From Vibrio azureus (GTDB lineage: Bacteria; Pseudomonadota; Gammaproteobacteria; Enterobacterales; Vibrionaceae): a stretch of DNA of 64,000 nucleotides. Shown one piece after another: positions 45,498 to 54,201 of this stretch (within the stretch, counting starts at the first letter, position 1; every line of letters begins with the position of its first letter). A program made the translations under genes and the position numbers. Location: assembly GCF_002849855.1 (NCBI RefSeq), contig NZ_CP018617.1, positions 310,001 through 374,000 of the forward strand, read 5' to 3'. The notes beneath the pieces were generated by a model that saw only the letters and a program-made list of their open reading frames with translations, was not told where the DNA came from and ran no database searches.

Positions 45498-48400
45498 ATG
45501 ACCATGCAAGTTTTTAAGTGGGTCATTTTTTTTATACCTTTGAGTTTTATTTTAGGCTGTCTTGAGGTGGGAGAGAATCAAGGCAGTTTAAAAGTGATGC
45601 TTTCGGGTTCTTTGCTAAAAGGCGTGGTGCGCAATGCTGATATTAAAGTGATCAATGAGAAAAACGTCTTAATATGGCAGGGAGAAAGTAATAATAATGG
45701 TCTTTTCGAAGCAGAATATGCCTTAGGGCAAGGCTCAATATTTACACTTATTTCAGACTTGTCCATCAAAGGAAGTATGCAGTGTGATTCAGTGTTCTGC
45801 TACGTGCCAAATCAAAATGAGCCATATAAGTTTGATGAAGATATACTCAATGAAGACTTAGGAAGTGTCGCGCTCAAAACAGCATGGTATCAGGACTCGC
45901 AAACTGATATGACAGGTGGTTTCGTCAGAGAGACACAACTTAATGGGTTAAGCACGTTAGTTGTTAACCTTGTTGAAAATGAGCTTGGGCACCCACTTGA
46001 TCAACAGAAATTTGATGCTTTGAGCAAAGTTGGGAGTGACATTGTGCTTGAGCTTTTTGGGTTCGAGTCTAATCTAGACTTGAATATGCTTAATCTAAGT
46101 CTTCCAAACGTTAAAGAAATTACCGATAAAATGGATGAAGAGTTTGTATTATTATCTTTAATTAATGCTGCAATTTCGTCAAATATTTCCTATTTATCTC
46201 TATTCACACAGCAGGAAAGCTTTTCTGAAGAATTTATCCTTACAGCTGAAATGAGAACCTTACTTTCTGAAATAAGAGTCAAGGTTTTATTAGCGGCGAA
46301 TGATTTAATAACAAGCCCTTATATTCCATTAAAATCCCCTTCCATTGGTAAAGAAATCAATAAAAGAGTGGTAGAGCCTATCGATTTTTCTAGGTTATCT
46401 GCACTGTTTGAAAACTTAGCAAGTATAAACCGTTCTTCAGCACGTCGGCCTGATGAAGTATTGTTTATTAATACTATCAATCAAGAGTTTACGTATGGTT
46501 CTCAGCCATTTTTGGCTTCCGCGAATTCAAGTAGTGGTAGACCTGTGACATATTCATCAAGCAATGAACAAGTCGCAACTATTAAAGAAGGGATGATAAC
46601 TATTATAGGCTCTGGAACCGCCACCATATCAGCAAGCGTGAGTGAAGATGAAGACTATTTAGCTGCGATGGATGCTTTTACTTTAGTTGTGAGTAAAGCA
46701 CTAAACCCTATACCATTTCCATTTTCGCAATTAGAGAAAACGTTCGGAGAAAAAAGCTTTTTCTTGCCCAGTATTATCAATGATGGCGATGATAGATCTA
46801 TTGAATATTTTTCTAGTAATCATGAGGTTGCGACTGTAGATCCTGTTACGGGAGAGGTAATGATTAAAGGGACGGGTAGCACGACCATTTCAGCACGTGT
46901 GGAGGAGGATAACCGCTATTTTGCAGCGACAGACAATTTTATTCTTAAGGTTAATAAAGCTAACAAGCGTGAACCTTTGCCATTTTCTGAACTAGAAAAA
47001 ATAGTAGGGGATACTGATTTTGTATTACCAAGTATTGTGACCAATGAAGACGATAGAACGGTTCGATATCACTCGAGTAATCATAGCGTAGCAGTGGTCG
47101 ATTCTGAGACTGGTAAGGTAACGCTTAAAGGAGCTGGTACGACAATTATTACCATGAGCGTAAATGAAAATGAGCACTACTTAGCGATACGAGATACTTT
47201 GACGTTAATCATTAACAAAGAAACGAGTACCGTACCCTTCCCATATTCGCACTTAGAGAAGACGTTTGGTGATGTAAGTTTTACATTGCCAAAGACTACG
47301 CCAGTTGGCGATAACCGAGCAATACAATATGTGTCAAGTAATCATGATGTAGCAGTCGTTGACTCAGAGAAAGGAAGCGTAATTATTCAAGGTGCTGGCA
47401 CGACACTCATTTCAGCAAGCGTGAACGAAAATGAGCGCTTTTTGGCAGCGGAAGAAACCTTGACACTGACGGTCAAGAGAGCTGTCGATCAGGCGTCTTT
47501 TCCTATTGCTAAAATTGAAAAAACGTTTGGTGATAAAAACTTTGTTCTACCGAGTATTATCAAAAGTAGTGAAGGTGGCATCGTTCAGTATTTCTCGCTT
47601 AATCATGAGGTCGCATTAGTGAATGTAGATAGTGGAGAAGTGAGCATTAATGGTGCGGGAAAAACAAAGATTCTTGCAACCATCTCAGGACGAGATAACT
47701 ATCACGATATCGTTTTTAGTGATGATGTTTCTGTTGAGATTGATATAGCCAAAGCGGATAGAATTGCGACATTTTCTCAGCCTTTTATGGCAGGAAAAAA
47801 AGGCGATAGTTTTATTCAGGAAGTTCTTGTTGATGGTTCCGTGAGTGAGATTACTTATATATCATCAGACCCATCGGTGGTGCTGGTTGATCAAGCAAGT
47901 GGGCAAGTGAGTTTATTAAAACCTGGTACTGCAACGGTAACAGGGACAGTAACAGAAGAAGCGAATTGGAATCCTGCCTATGCGGATTATAGCGTGTATG
48001 TTTACAGTAAAGAGGTCAACGATACAGGCCTAACTCGATGCTTTGATCATATACAGCAGATAAATTGTGGTGAGAGCTTTATTGGGCAAGATGCGGAGTA
48101 TGGTCGTGATGTTTCCACTTATAATGATCATGATGGCTATGGTGGTTTCAGTTTTGCGAAGTTAGACTCACAAGGAAAAGTAATTAATGAAGATGTAGAC
48201 ACCACAGTGACTGAATGGTCTTGTGTCTTGGATCTTGTTACAGGGCTAAGATGGCAAGTCAAAAAACAAGATGGCAGTGTTCATAGCAGCGAGAGGCAGT
48301 TCTACTGGTTCAATGATGACCAAACGACAAATGGTGGAAAGGAGGGGACGAAATCTGATAGCAACCATCTTGATAGCCAAGATTACGTTACCCTTGTGAA

Positions 48401-48656
48401 CGAAAGCCGACTTTGTGGGGCTGAAAACTGGCGTTTGCCAACAGTCATTGAACTGTCGAGCTTAATCAATTTTGGAACGAATGGATTAAAAGTAGATCAT
48501 CGATTTTTTCCAACGATCAATAATGGCATTTATTGGACATTCAACTCATTTTTACCAGATTCAGATGATGCATGGTACATAAGTTTTAGTACAGGCCATA
48601 GTTCATATCGTTCTAAAACAAATACCGCCAATTATCTAATACTTGTTTCTAACTAA
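45498..48656 (+). CDS. Lipoprotein with six Big2-type Ig repeats and DUF1566 end
   Basis: About 1052 residues. Lipobox FILGC with the lipidated Cys near residue 21, so membrane-anchored. Residues about 325-835 contain six bacterial Ig-like group-2 repeats of about 83 residues with the pattern YxSSNxxVAxVDxxTGxVxIxGxG, each starting (P)FPFSxLEKTFGD; the DNA is correspondingly repetitive. Residues about 895-1050 are a DUF1566/Lcl-type domain (DLVTGLRWQVKKQD, AENWRLPTVIELSSLINFG, DDAWYISFSTGHSS). The layout is typical of surface stalks that present a C-terminal tip. ATG 45498 is chosen for the AGGAG site. Confidence 0.88.
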   Translation: MTMQVFKWVIFFIPLSFILGCLEVGENQGSLKVMLSGSLLKGVVRNADIKVINEKNVLIWQGESNNNGLFEAEYALGQGSIFTLISDLSIKGSMQCDSVFCYVPNQNEPYKFDEDILNEDLGSVALKTAWYQDSQTDMTGGFVRETQLNGLSTLVVNLVENELGHPLDQQKFDALSKVGSDIVLELFGFESNLDLNMLNLSLPNVKEITDKMDEEFVLLSLINAAISSNISYLSLFTQQESFSEEFILTAEMRTLLSEIRVKVLLAANDLITSPYIPLKSPSIGKEINKRVVEPIDFSRLSALFENLASINRSSARRPDEVLFINTINQEFTYGSQPFLASANSSSGRPVTYSSSNEQVATIKEGMITIIGSGTATISASVSEDEDYLAAMDAFTLVVSKALNPIPFPFSQLEKTFGEKSFFLPSIINDGDDRSIEYFSSNHEVATVDPVTGEVMIKGTGSTTISARVEEDNRYFAATDNFILKVNKANKREPLPFSELEKIVGDTDFVLPSIVTNEDDRTVRYHSSNHSVAVVDSETGKVTLKGAGTTIITMSVNENEHYLAIRDTLTLIINKETSTVPFPYSHLEKTFGDVSFTLPKTTPVGDNRAIQYVSSNHDVAVVDSEKGSVIIQGAGTTLISASVNENERFLAAEETLTLTVKRAVDQASFPIAKIEKTFGDKNFVLPSIIKSSEGGIVQYFSLNHEVALVNVDSGEVSINGAGKTKILATISGRDNYHDIVFSDDVSVEIDIAKADRIATFSQPFMAGKKGDSFIQEVLVDGSVSEITYISSDPSVVLVDQASGQVSLLKPGTATVTGTVTEEANWNPAYADYSVYVYSKEVNDTGLTRCFDHIQQINCGESFIGQDAEYGRDVSTYNDHDGYGGFSFAKLDSQGKVINEDVDTTVTEWSCVLDLVTGLRWQVKKQDGSVHSSERQFYWFNDDQTTNGGKEGTKSDSNHLDSQDYVTLVNESRLCGAENWRLPTVIELSSLINFGTNGLKVDHRFFPTINNGIYWTFNSFLPDSDDAWYISFSTGHSSYRSKTNTANYLILVSN

Positions 48657-48726
48657 TATACCCAAGTTTTTTGCTTTAAGAAGTCGCTTTACTGAACGCA
48701 AAATTTGGCGGTTAATTGGGTATATA
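48657..48726. repeat. Short palindromic repeat, variant with longer centre
   Basis: Keeps the TATACCCAAG and TTGGGTATA ends with a diverged 48-bp middle. Confidence 0.6.
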
Positions 48727-48786
48727 AAAAATCACTCGGATGAAGAGATAACGGGTTTCAAAAAATAATTAATAAGGATTTATTAT

Positions 48787-49317
48787 ATGAAAAGGAGTCT
48801 TATTGTTATAAATAAGATATTTCTTATTTATTTTATTATCTATTCAATAAATTTACAGGCTCAAACATGTTACAGCAATATTGAACCAACGGCTCCTGAT
48901 CAAAGATTTCAAATTGAAGAGCCTACCCCCAATGAAGCTGTAGTTATTGATACCGAAACATCATTGATGTGGAAGCGATGCAGTGAAGGTTTAGAGGGAC
49001 GTAATTGTGATCAAGGAATAAGAAGTAAATTGACTTGGGAGGCTGCCTTATTGTCCACGATTTCGCAAGGTTTTGCTGGTTACTCTGACTGGAGAGTGCC
49101 AGATATAAAGGAACTGACAAGCTTACTTGAAATGTCATGCAGAGTACCTGTTATCAATGGAAATATATTTCCTGTATTTGGTGGGGGCTACTACTGGACA
49201 TCATCAACAAATATTGACCAGCTCGACCAAGCGTGGGTGATATATTTTAACTGGGGGTATATTACCACCGGTAGTAAAGATGGAACTAACGAATTATTAC
49301 TTGTGAGAAATAATTGA
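48787..49317 (+). CDS. Exported DUF1566 (Lcl) protein
   Basis: 176 residues with a signal peptide (IFLIYFIIYSINLQAQ) followed by one DUF1566 domain: VVIDTETSLMWKRCSEGLEG, GYSDWRVPDIKELTSLLEM, YYWTSSTNIDQLDQAWVIYF. The fold is found in secreted lectin-like surface proteins. It repeats the C-terminal tip domain of the preceding lipoprotein, so it may be a soluble version or have arisen by domain duplication. AAGGAT ribosome site. Only 21 bp before the endolysin gene. Confidence 0.85.
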   Translation: MKRSLIVINKIFLIYFIIYSINLQAQTCYSNIEPTAPDQRFQIEEPTPNEAVVIDTETSLMWKRCSEGLEGRNCDQGIRSKLTWEAALLSTISQGFAGYSDWRVPDIKELTSLLEMSCRVPVINGNIFPVFGGGYYWTSSTNIDQLDQAWVIYFNWGYITTGSKDGTNELLLVRNN

Positions 49318-49338
49318 ATAATTGGACAGGAGAGATAA

Positions 49339-50157
49339 ATGCATACAATCAAATCAGGTGAAACATTAATGTCGATTTGTAATGAACAATATGGTGATTC
49401 AAATTTATATCTTAAGGTTGCCAAATTTAATAATATTTCAAATCCGAATCTAATTAGAGAGGGGCAAAATATTTCACTTCCTAGTATAGATGACCTGTGT
49501 ACGGTAAGTACAAATAAAACGAATCATAATGGTTATGTTACCACTGATATTGTCTCTCGATTATGCTCTCATTTTAATCGAGAAAAATGCCATGTTATTT
49601 CTGTTGCATTAAATGAAAACATGGATAAGCATGATATTAAAAGTAAATTACAAGTAGCTCACTTTTTAGCGCAGATATTACATGAAAGTAATATGCTTAA
49701 AGCGACCAGTGAAAATCTGAATTACAGTGCTAAAGCGCTAAAGAGTGTGTTCGGTAAGTACTTTCAATGTGATGAAGATTGTGTGCGATACGCAAGGAAA
49801 CCTGAGAAGATTGCCAATCTTGTTTACGCGAATAGAATGGGCAATGGCACTATCAACTCAGGCGATGGTTGGCGATATCGAGGCCGAGGATTAATTCAAT
49901 TAACAGGTAAAAATAACTATATTCATTTCAATAAAACAGTAGATCTGGATGTTGTGGCCAATCCAGATCTTGTGAGTTCTGATCCTGATCTTTGCGTGGC
50001 TTCTGCGTGTTGGTTTTGGCAGAAAAATAAGCTCAACGAATTTGCAGATCATGATGATGTTGTTAAGGTAACAAGACGAATCAATGGTGGAATAAACGGG
50101 TTAGCCCATCGTAAAGAGCTGTTATTATTAGTCAAAAAACTGCTCAATCAAACATAA
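49339..50157 (+). CDS. LysM-GH19 endolysin
   Basis: 272 residues. Residues 1-48 are a LysM peptidoglycan-binding domain (MHTIKSGETLMSICNEQYGD ... NISLPS). Residues about 95-265 are a GH19 chitinase/lysozyme-type domain with catalytic Glu in HFLAQILHESN and the conserved GDGWRYRGRGLIQLTGKNNY and RRINGGING segments. No signal peptide, as expected of a phage endolysin that needs a holin to reach the wall. GGAGAG ribosome site. It cleaves the glycan of peptidoglycan, less likely chitin; with the CBM5/12 protein nearby, chitin cannot be excluded. No spanin gene was found. Confidence 0.9.
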   Translation: MHTIKSGETLMSICNEQYGDSNLYLKVAKFNNISNPNLIREGQNISLPSIDDLCTVSTNKTNHNGYVTTDIVSRLCSHFNREKCHVISVALNENMDKHDIKSKLQVAHFLAQILHESNMLKATSENLNYSAKALKSVFGKYFQCDEDCVRYARKPEKIANLVYANRMGNGTINSGDGWRYRGRGLIQLTGKNNYIHFNKTVDLDVVANPDLVSSDPDLCVASACWFWQKNKLNEFADHDDVVKVTRRINGGINGLAHRKELLLLVKKLLNQT

Positions 50158-50203
50158 TCAACTAAAAATACGATATCACCAAATCGTATTGAAGTACGTG
50201 CAA

Positions 50204-50255
50204 TGTCCAAATGACTTCAAGATACTTGATTTGGAATGAGGTCACTTGGGTGTAT
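50204..50255. repeat. Short palindromic repeat, degenerate left arm
   Basis: GTCCAAATGACTTCAAGATA to CACTTGGGTGTAT, between endolysin and holin genes. Confidence 0.65.
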
Positions 50256-50289
50256 TAATTAGAAAATGAATACTTTTTAAGGATAAATC

Positions 50290-50727
50290 ATGTCATTATT
50301 TTCATCGACATTATCTTCTGGTGTCAGTCACTTAGTTGACTCAATAGGCAATGCAATTGACAGTTTAATTACTTCGGATGAAGAAAAAGGTCAACTTAAA
50401 ATAGAACTTGAAAAAGAATTGAATGGATTCAAAGTTGCTCAACTTAATGCTTTAGCAAAGAAAGATGAGGAAGTAAGCACTAGGCATCAAAATGATATGA
50501 AATCGGACAGTTGGCTTTCTAAAAATATACGACCACTTTCTGTTGCATTTTTGACCATCTCTACGATGGTATTGGCTTACCTTACTATCTTTATTCTTTC
50601 TCCAGAACATATTGATATAATTACCCCTTGGTTAGATTTACTGAAAACGCTTCTGATTACGATATATGCGTTTTACTTTGGAAGTCGAGGTATAGAAAAA
50701 GTTCAGTCGATTCGGAGTACAAAATAG
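50290..50727 (+). CDS. Holin of the 3-TM type
   Basis: 145 residues. The N-terminal part is amphipathic (VSHLVDSIGNAIDSLITSDE), followed by a coiled helix KIELEKELNGFKVAQLNALA, the hinge DSWLSKNIRPLSVAFL and two strong spans (STMVLAYLTIFIL; WLDLLKTLLITIYAFYFGSRG). This is the Holin_3TM (PF11351) pattern of phage and tailocin clusters. It would form inner-membrane pores that release the adjacent endolysin. Last gene of the array, followed by a terminator. Confidence 0.88.
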   Translation: MSLFSSTLSSGVSHLVDSIGNAIDSLITSDEEKGQLKIELEKELNGFKVAQLNALAKKDEEVSTRHQNDMKSDSWLSKNIRPLSVAFLTISTMVLAYLTIFILSPEHIDIITPWLDLLKTLLITIYAFYFGSRGIEKVQSIRSTK

Positions 50728-50894
50728 TTCATCAGCTCGAGTAATTTAGCTCCACGAGAGCGAGCTCCGAAGTTTAACAAACAGTAGAAAATCTCCTGTA
50801 CATGTTTTTCATTCAGAAAGACTTTCAGGTTGATCTTGTTGCTTCTTTTAACGTATCACCTTATGAAACCACGTTGTTTTCTTCGTTGTTTTTC

Positions 50895-50927
50895 GCGCAG
50901 TATGCAGCCAGCACTGCGCTTTTTTTC
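50895..50927 (+). terminator. Terminator of the giant-protein array
   Basis: GCGCAGT and ACTGCGC arms with an 11-nt loop and seven T. It is the strongest terminator in the window. Confidence 0.88.
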
Positions 50928-50953
50928 TGCCGTCAACGCAATCAAACTAATCT

Positions 50954-50981
50954 TACTCTCTACTCTCTACTCTCTACTCTC
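50954..50981. repeat. Heptanucleotide tandem repeat (TACTCTC)4
   Basis: Four perfect 7-bp units in non-coding DNA; likely length-variable between strains. Confidence 0.8.
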
Positions 50982-51095
50982 TCACGTCTGTCATATCTTG
51001 TTGTAACCATAGCCTTCCAATTTGCCTCTGTTCCTAAAGATCACTTGGATATGGTTTAATCGCTCTAGATCAACTTACTCATTTAATTTATCTAT

Positions 51096-51278
51096 TATAC
51101 CCAAGTGACTTCAAGATGCTTGATTCAGAGCGAGGTCACTGAGTCGAATTCAAGGAAGACAACGAAGGGGAATAGCAGGCTCTTTCTTATTTTTGTAAGA
51201 AGAACGGTTGTCTGACGCAAGAAGTCGGCTCAGTGACACGCTCCCAAAGGGCGAGCGACCTTAACTCTCAGACTTTGT
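51096..51278 (-). repeat. Long dispersed repeat, copy B (inverted relative to copy A)
   Basis: The reverse complement matches 18957-19256 almost throughout, but with a single 120-bp unit. It brackets the AraC/NusG/giant-protein region together with copy A. Confidence 0.85.
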
Positions 51279-51336
51279 TTACGATTCTCAATGTAGAACG
51301 ACTATATCTTCGAATCGTTGCCGCGCCTGAGAGATA

Positions 51337-51380
51337 AGGTCATCTCGCTGAACACAGTATCTTGAGGTTACTTGGGTATA
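51337..51380. repeat. Short palindromic repeat, right half
   Basis: CTCGCTGAACACAGTATCTT and GAGGTTACTTGGGTATA. Confidence 0.65.
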
Positions 51381-51691
51381 TTGATAGACATAATGACTTT
51401 TTTTATAACCATTGTGCTTATTTCATAGGTTACCGACAAATATCCATTCCAAACTTATTATGACTTATGTTACTTTTGTTGAATATGTCTTCATTTCCTT
51501 GTGCTTTGTGTGATGCAATAGGGTTGAACTTACCTTGTCTTTCTCGCTTGGTTCTCAGACTTTTGAATAGCGCTTAATACAGATTAATCTCTGTGAGTCA
51601 TTGTTGTGTCTGAAACCTAGGGAGTTTTGTCGAACATGGTACTTTGAAATATTTGGCTTTCTCGCATTTATAATAATAGGATACTAACCGA

Positions 51692-52102
51692 ATGGAATAC
51701 ATTGATCTGGCAGCGTTGGGAAATTTTGCAGCATATTTTTTCACAGGACTTGCCTGCTTGTTAATATTTAAATATATCGCGATCGCTTTTACACCATATA
51801 ATGAATGGAAATTAATAAAAGAAGAAAAAAATATAGCAGCAGCTATTGCTCTTGGCGGCTCTCTTATTGGTTATAGTATTGCGATTAATGGTGTGTTTCA
51901 AAATGCAATCAGTTATGTTGATTTCGCTACTTGGGCATTCGTGTCATTACTGACTCAAATTATTGCGATTAAAATTGTTCGCTTTGTATTCATGCCAAAA
52001 TTCGTTCAGCGTATCGAAAATAACGAAGTCGGTGCTGCGGTAATTGCAGCTGCATTGTATATCGCAATAGGTCTTCTCAATGCTGGTTCAATGACGTATT
52101 AA
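51692..52102 (+). CDS. yjfL: DUF350 inner-membrane protein (YjfL-like)
   Basis: 136 residues with four membrane spans (FAAYFFTGLACLLIFKYIAI, AIALGGSLIGYSIAI, FATWAFVSLLTQIIAI, VGAAVIAAALYIAIGL). The F-T-P-Y-NEW-x-LIKEEKNIAAA loop is typical of DUF350/UPF0719. First gene of a yjfL-yjfM-yjfC cluster as in E. coli. Function uncertain. Confidence 0.88.
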   Translation: MEYIDLAALGNFAAYFFTGLACLLIFKYIAIAFTPYNEWKLIKEEKNIAAAIALGGSLIGYSIAINGVFQNAISYVDFATWAFVSLLTQIIAIKIVRFVFMPKFVQRIENNEVGAAVIAAALYIAIGLLNAGSMTY

Positions 52103-52113
52103 GGGTGACTTCA

Positions 52114-52908
52114 ATGAGTAAATTACAGGGCAATGTCGACATTAAAAAACACCTGATTGGTGACCGAAAGCCTATCGTTATGTTTCTGGGCCTGAGCTCC
52201 GGTGCGATGCTAAGTGGATGCGATACGGCAGAAGCCCCTTATTATGCATTCACCAAAATGGAGACGTGTAATAAGGTGCTATCAGGCCAATGTTATACTG
52301 CATACAAGTTTGCTGAACGTGAAGCAAAACGCACCGCGCTTAAATATATGCTTGAGTCTGAGTGCTCTCGAGACTTTGGTTCTAAAAACTGTCTTGAAGA
52401 TAAAGAGGGTGTTTGGTCTCCTAAAATGGCTGGTTTTATCACTCATAAAGATGAAAACAATGATAAGAGCTATCCATTTTTTACCTCTGATTCTTATAAA
52501 AGCAGCCTCTATAACGTCGCGTTTATGGCTGACGGTCGGAGGATATCCGATATCCAAGATGCTGATGGGCTTAATCTTGCGCTTGATGACTCGTATAGAA
52601 AAAACCTGCCAAGCTCTAGACTTGATGACAATGAAGCGGAGTACCTTCGATGTCAACAGGCTCAGCAACAGCTTGCAGAATTTGAACGAACAGATTGCAG
52701 TGAATACAGAGTAAGATCTGGTACTGGACGTATTGGCGGCGTTAATAGCAATAACTTTTATGGCCAGCAAAAGAAAAAATCGAAATTAGAATCGAAAGTT
52801 AAGTCTGCCACTAAGACGCATGCTTTCAAAGCCAGCTCAGTTAAATCGACAAAGTCATCTGGTGGATTTGGAAGATCTGGCCGCTCTTTTGGTGGCTTTG
52901 GCGGTTAA
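52114..52908 (+). CDS. yjfM: DUF1190 (YgiB/YjfM-like) protein
   Basis: About 264 residues with a lipobox-like MLSGCDTAEA near residue 30 and Cys-rich conserved part (METCNKVLSGQCYTAYKFAE). It ends in a Gly/Ser/Phe-rich tail (GGFGRSGRSFGGFGG) usual for DUF1190. ATG 52114 behind AAGGG is chosen over GTG 52105. Sits 11 bp after yjfL and 18 bp before the ATP-grasp gene. Confidence 0.85.
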   Translation: MSKLQGNVDIKKHLIGDRKPIVMFLGLSSGAMLSGCDTAEAPYYAFTKMETCNKVLSGQCYTAYKFAEREAKRTALKYMLESECSRDFGSKNCLEDKEGVWSPKMAGFITHKDENNDKSYPFFTSDSYKSSLYNVAFMADGRRISDIQDADGLNLALDDSYRKNLPSSRLDDNEAEYLRCQQAQQQLAEFERTDCSEYRVRSGTGRIGGVNSNNFYGQQKKKSKLESKVKSATKTHAFKASSVKSTKSSGGFGRSGRSFGGFGG

Positions 52909-52926
52909 CGGGGATTGGGAAGATCT

Positions 52927-54093
52927 ATGCTTCAAATTGATATTGAACCTCGTAAAAACTGGGCAGAACGCTTATTAGAGCTTGGGTTTGATTTTTATGA
53001 AGTGTCTTCAAAACATCCTTATTGGTGTGAAAACCGGTATTTTCAGGTGAGTCGTGAGCAAGTTGATTACATTGATAAAGTGACCGAAGAGCTGCATGGT
53101 TTAGCGATTAAGGCTGTGGCTCATGTATTTGAACATGACTTACTTCATCTATTTGGTTTACCTGAAAAGCACCACCGTTTGTTACGTCAGTCTTGGGCAA
53201 CGGATAAGTCTTATCTGTATGGTCGGTTTGATTTCGCTTGGGACGGTTATAGTGAAGCAAAAATGTTGGAGTATAACGCTCAGACTCCGACTTCTTTATT
53301 CGAATTGTCCGTAGCGGCTTGGGATTGGATGAAGCAGTGTGTTGATTTAGCTAAGTTGCCACGTCATGTCGATCAATTCAACTTGCTTGATGAACGAATT
53401 ATTGCTCAGTTTGCTTATTTGCGTGAAGCTAAAAATCTTGAGTCACTGACATTGCATTTTGCGTGTGATGAGACATCGTCAGAAGATAGACGAACGGTCA
53501 CTTACTTAGCCCAATGCGCAGAGGAGGTTGGCTTTCAGACTGAAATGGTTGATATTAATCAGATTCAACTATCTGTCGATAATGAATTCTTAGATCACAA
53601 TGCCAACAAGATATTTAATATGTTTTCATTGTACCCCTATGAATTTGCTTTACTTGATGAATACGGCGACTACTTAGCTGAAAGTGGTTGTCGATTTATA
53701 GAGCCAATCTGGAAAGTGTTATTAAGTTCGAAAGCGCTTCTACCCATAATGTGGAAACTTTACCCTCAGCATCCCAACTTGCTCGAATGCTACTTTTCAT
53801 CTGAAGACTCAGCAAAGCGAATGATTAATAAGGTAACTAAGCCAATTTATTCTCGCGAAGGTTCGAACATTGAGATTGTGCTGGAAGGTAAAACAGTAGA
53901 GGGCACGACTGGAAACTATGGTAATGAAGGGTTTATTTGTCAGGAATATGTACCATTAGCGGAATTTGAACATGGACACATCGTTGTCGGTTCTTGGATG
54001 ATTGGCAAAACCGGTAGTGGTATTTCATTTCGCGAATCCAATAATCGCATTACCAATGATGTTGCTCGTTTTATTCCCCATATTATTGCTTAG
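52927..54093 (+). CDS. yjfC: Glutathionylspermidine synthase-like ATP-grasp ligase (YjfC/YgiC type)
   Basis: 388 residues, full-length synthetase domain without the amidase half of E. coli Gss. Seen: FDFAWDGYSEAKMLEYNAQT followed by PTSLFE, the ATP-grasp lysine region YSREGSNIEIVLEGK, and the end GSWMIGKTGSGISFRESNNR. Predicted to ligate an amine to a peptide carboxylate; the E. coli homologs' substrates remain unclear. ATG 52927 behind GGGAAGA chosen. Last gene before a strong terminator. Confidence 0.88.
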   Translation: MLQIDIEPRKNWAERLLELGFDFYEVSSKHPYWCENRYFQVSREQVDYIDKVTEELHGLAIKAVAHVFEHDLLHLFGLPEKHHRLLRQSWATDKSYLYGRFDFAWDGYSEAKMLEYNAQTPTSLFELSVAAWDWMKQCVDLAKLPRHVDQFNLLDERIIAQFAYLREAKNLESLTLHFACDETSSEDRRTVTYLAQCAEEVGFQTEMVDINQIQLSVDNEFLDHNANKIFNMFSLYPYEFALLDEYGDYLAESGCRFIEPIWKVLLSSKALLPIMWKLYPQHPNLLECYFSSEDSAKRMINKVTKPIYSREGSNIEIVLEGKTVEGTTGNYGNEGFICQEYVPLAEFEHGHIVVGSWMIGKTGSGISFRESNNRITNDVARFIPHIIA

Positions 54094-54097
54094 GTAG

Positions 54098-54132
54098 GTC
54101 AACAAACTCTGGTGTTTGTTGACTTGATTTTT
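54098..54132 (+). terminator. Terminator after yjfLMC
   Basis: GTCAACAAAC and GTTTGTTGAC, perfect 10-bp arms with a 6-nt loop, then TTGATTTTT. Confidence 0.85.
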
Positions 54133-54150
54133 AAAGTGAATGATAGGGGG

Positions 54151-54184
54151 TATACCCAAGTATCTTGAGGTTACTTGGGTATAT
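54151..54184. repeat. Short palindromic repeat, compact form
   Basis: TATACCCAAG-TATCTTGAGGTTA-CTTGGGTATA, the cleanest copy in the window. Confidence 0.85.
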
Positions 54185-54201
54185 CTTCCAAGCAAAAGAG
54201 C

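Larger units (their letters stand above)
50728..51691. other. Non-coding region between array and yjfLMC
   Basis: Holds the array terminator, a (TACTCTC)4 microsatellite at 50954-50981, the inverted long repeat at 51096-51278 and a short repeat at 51337-51380. An open frame at 50802-51059 runs through the terminator and microsatellite and is not credible as a gene. Confidence 0.7.

Noticed and set aside
50167..50190. Hairpin AATACGAT/ATCGTATT after the endolysin gene
   Set aside because: Short AT-rich arms and no T-tract; not convincing as a terminator.
20772..50927. Complete prophage or R/F-type tailocin
   Set aside because: Fibre, holin and endolysin genes are present, but no capsid, portal, terminase, tail tube, sheath, tape measure or baseplate genes are recognisable.
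50802..51059. An 85-codon open frame after the holin gene
   Set aside because: It runs through the array terminator and the (TACTCTC)4 repeat and has no ribosome site or protein-like character.
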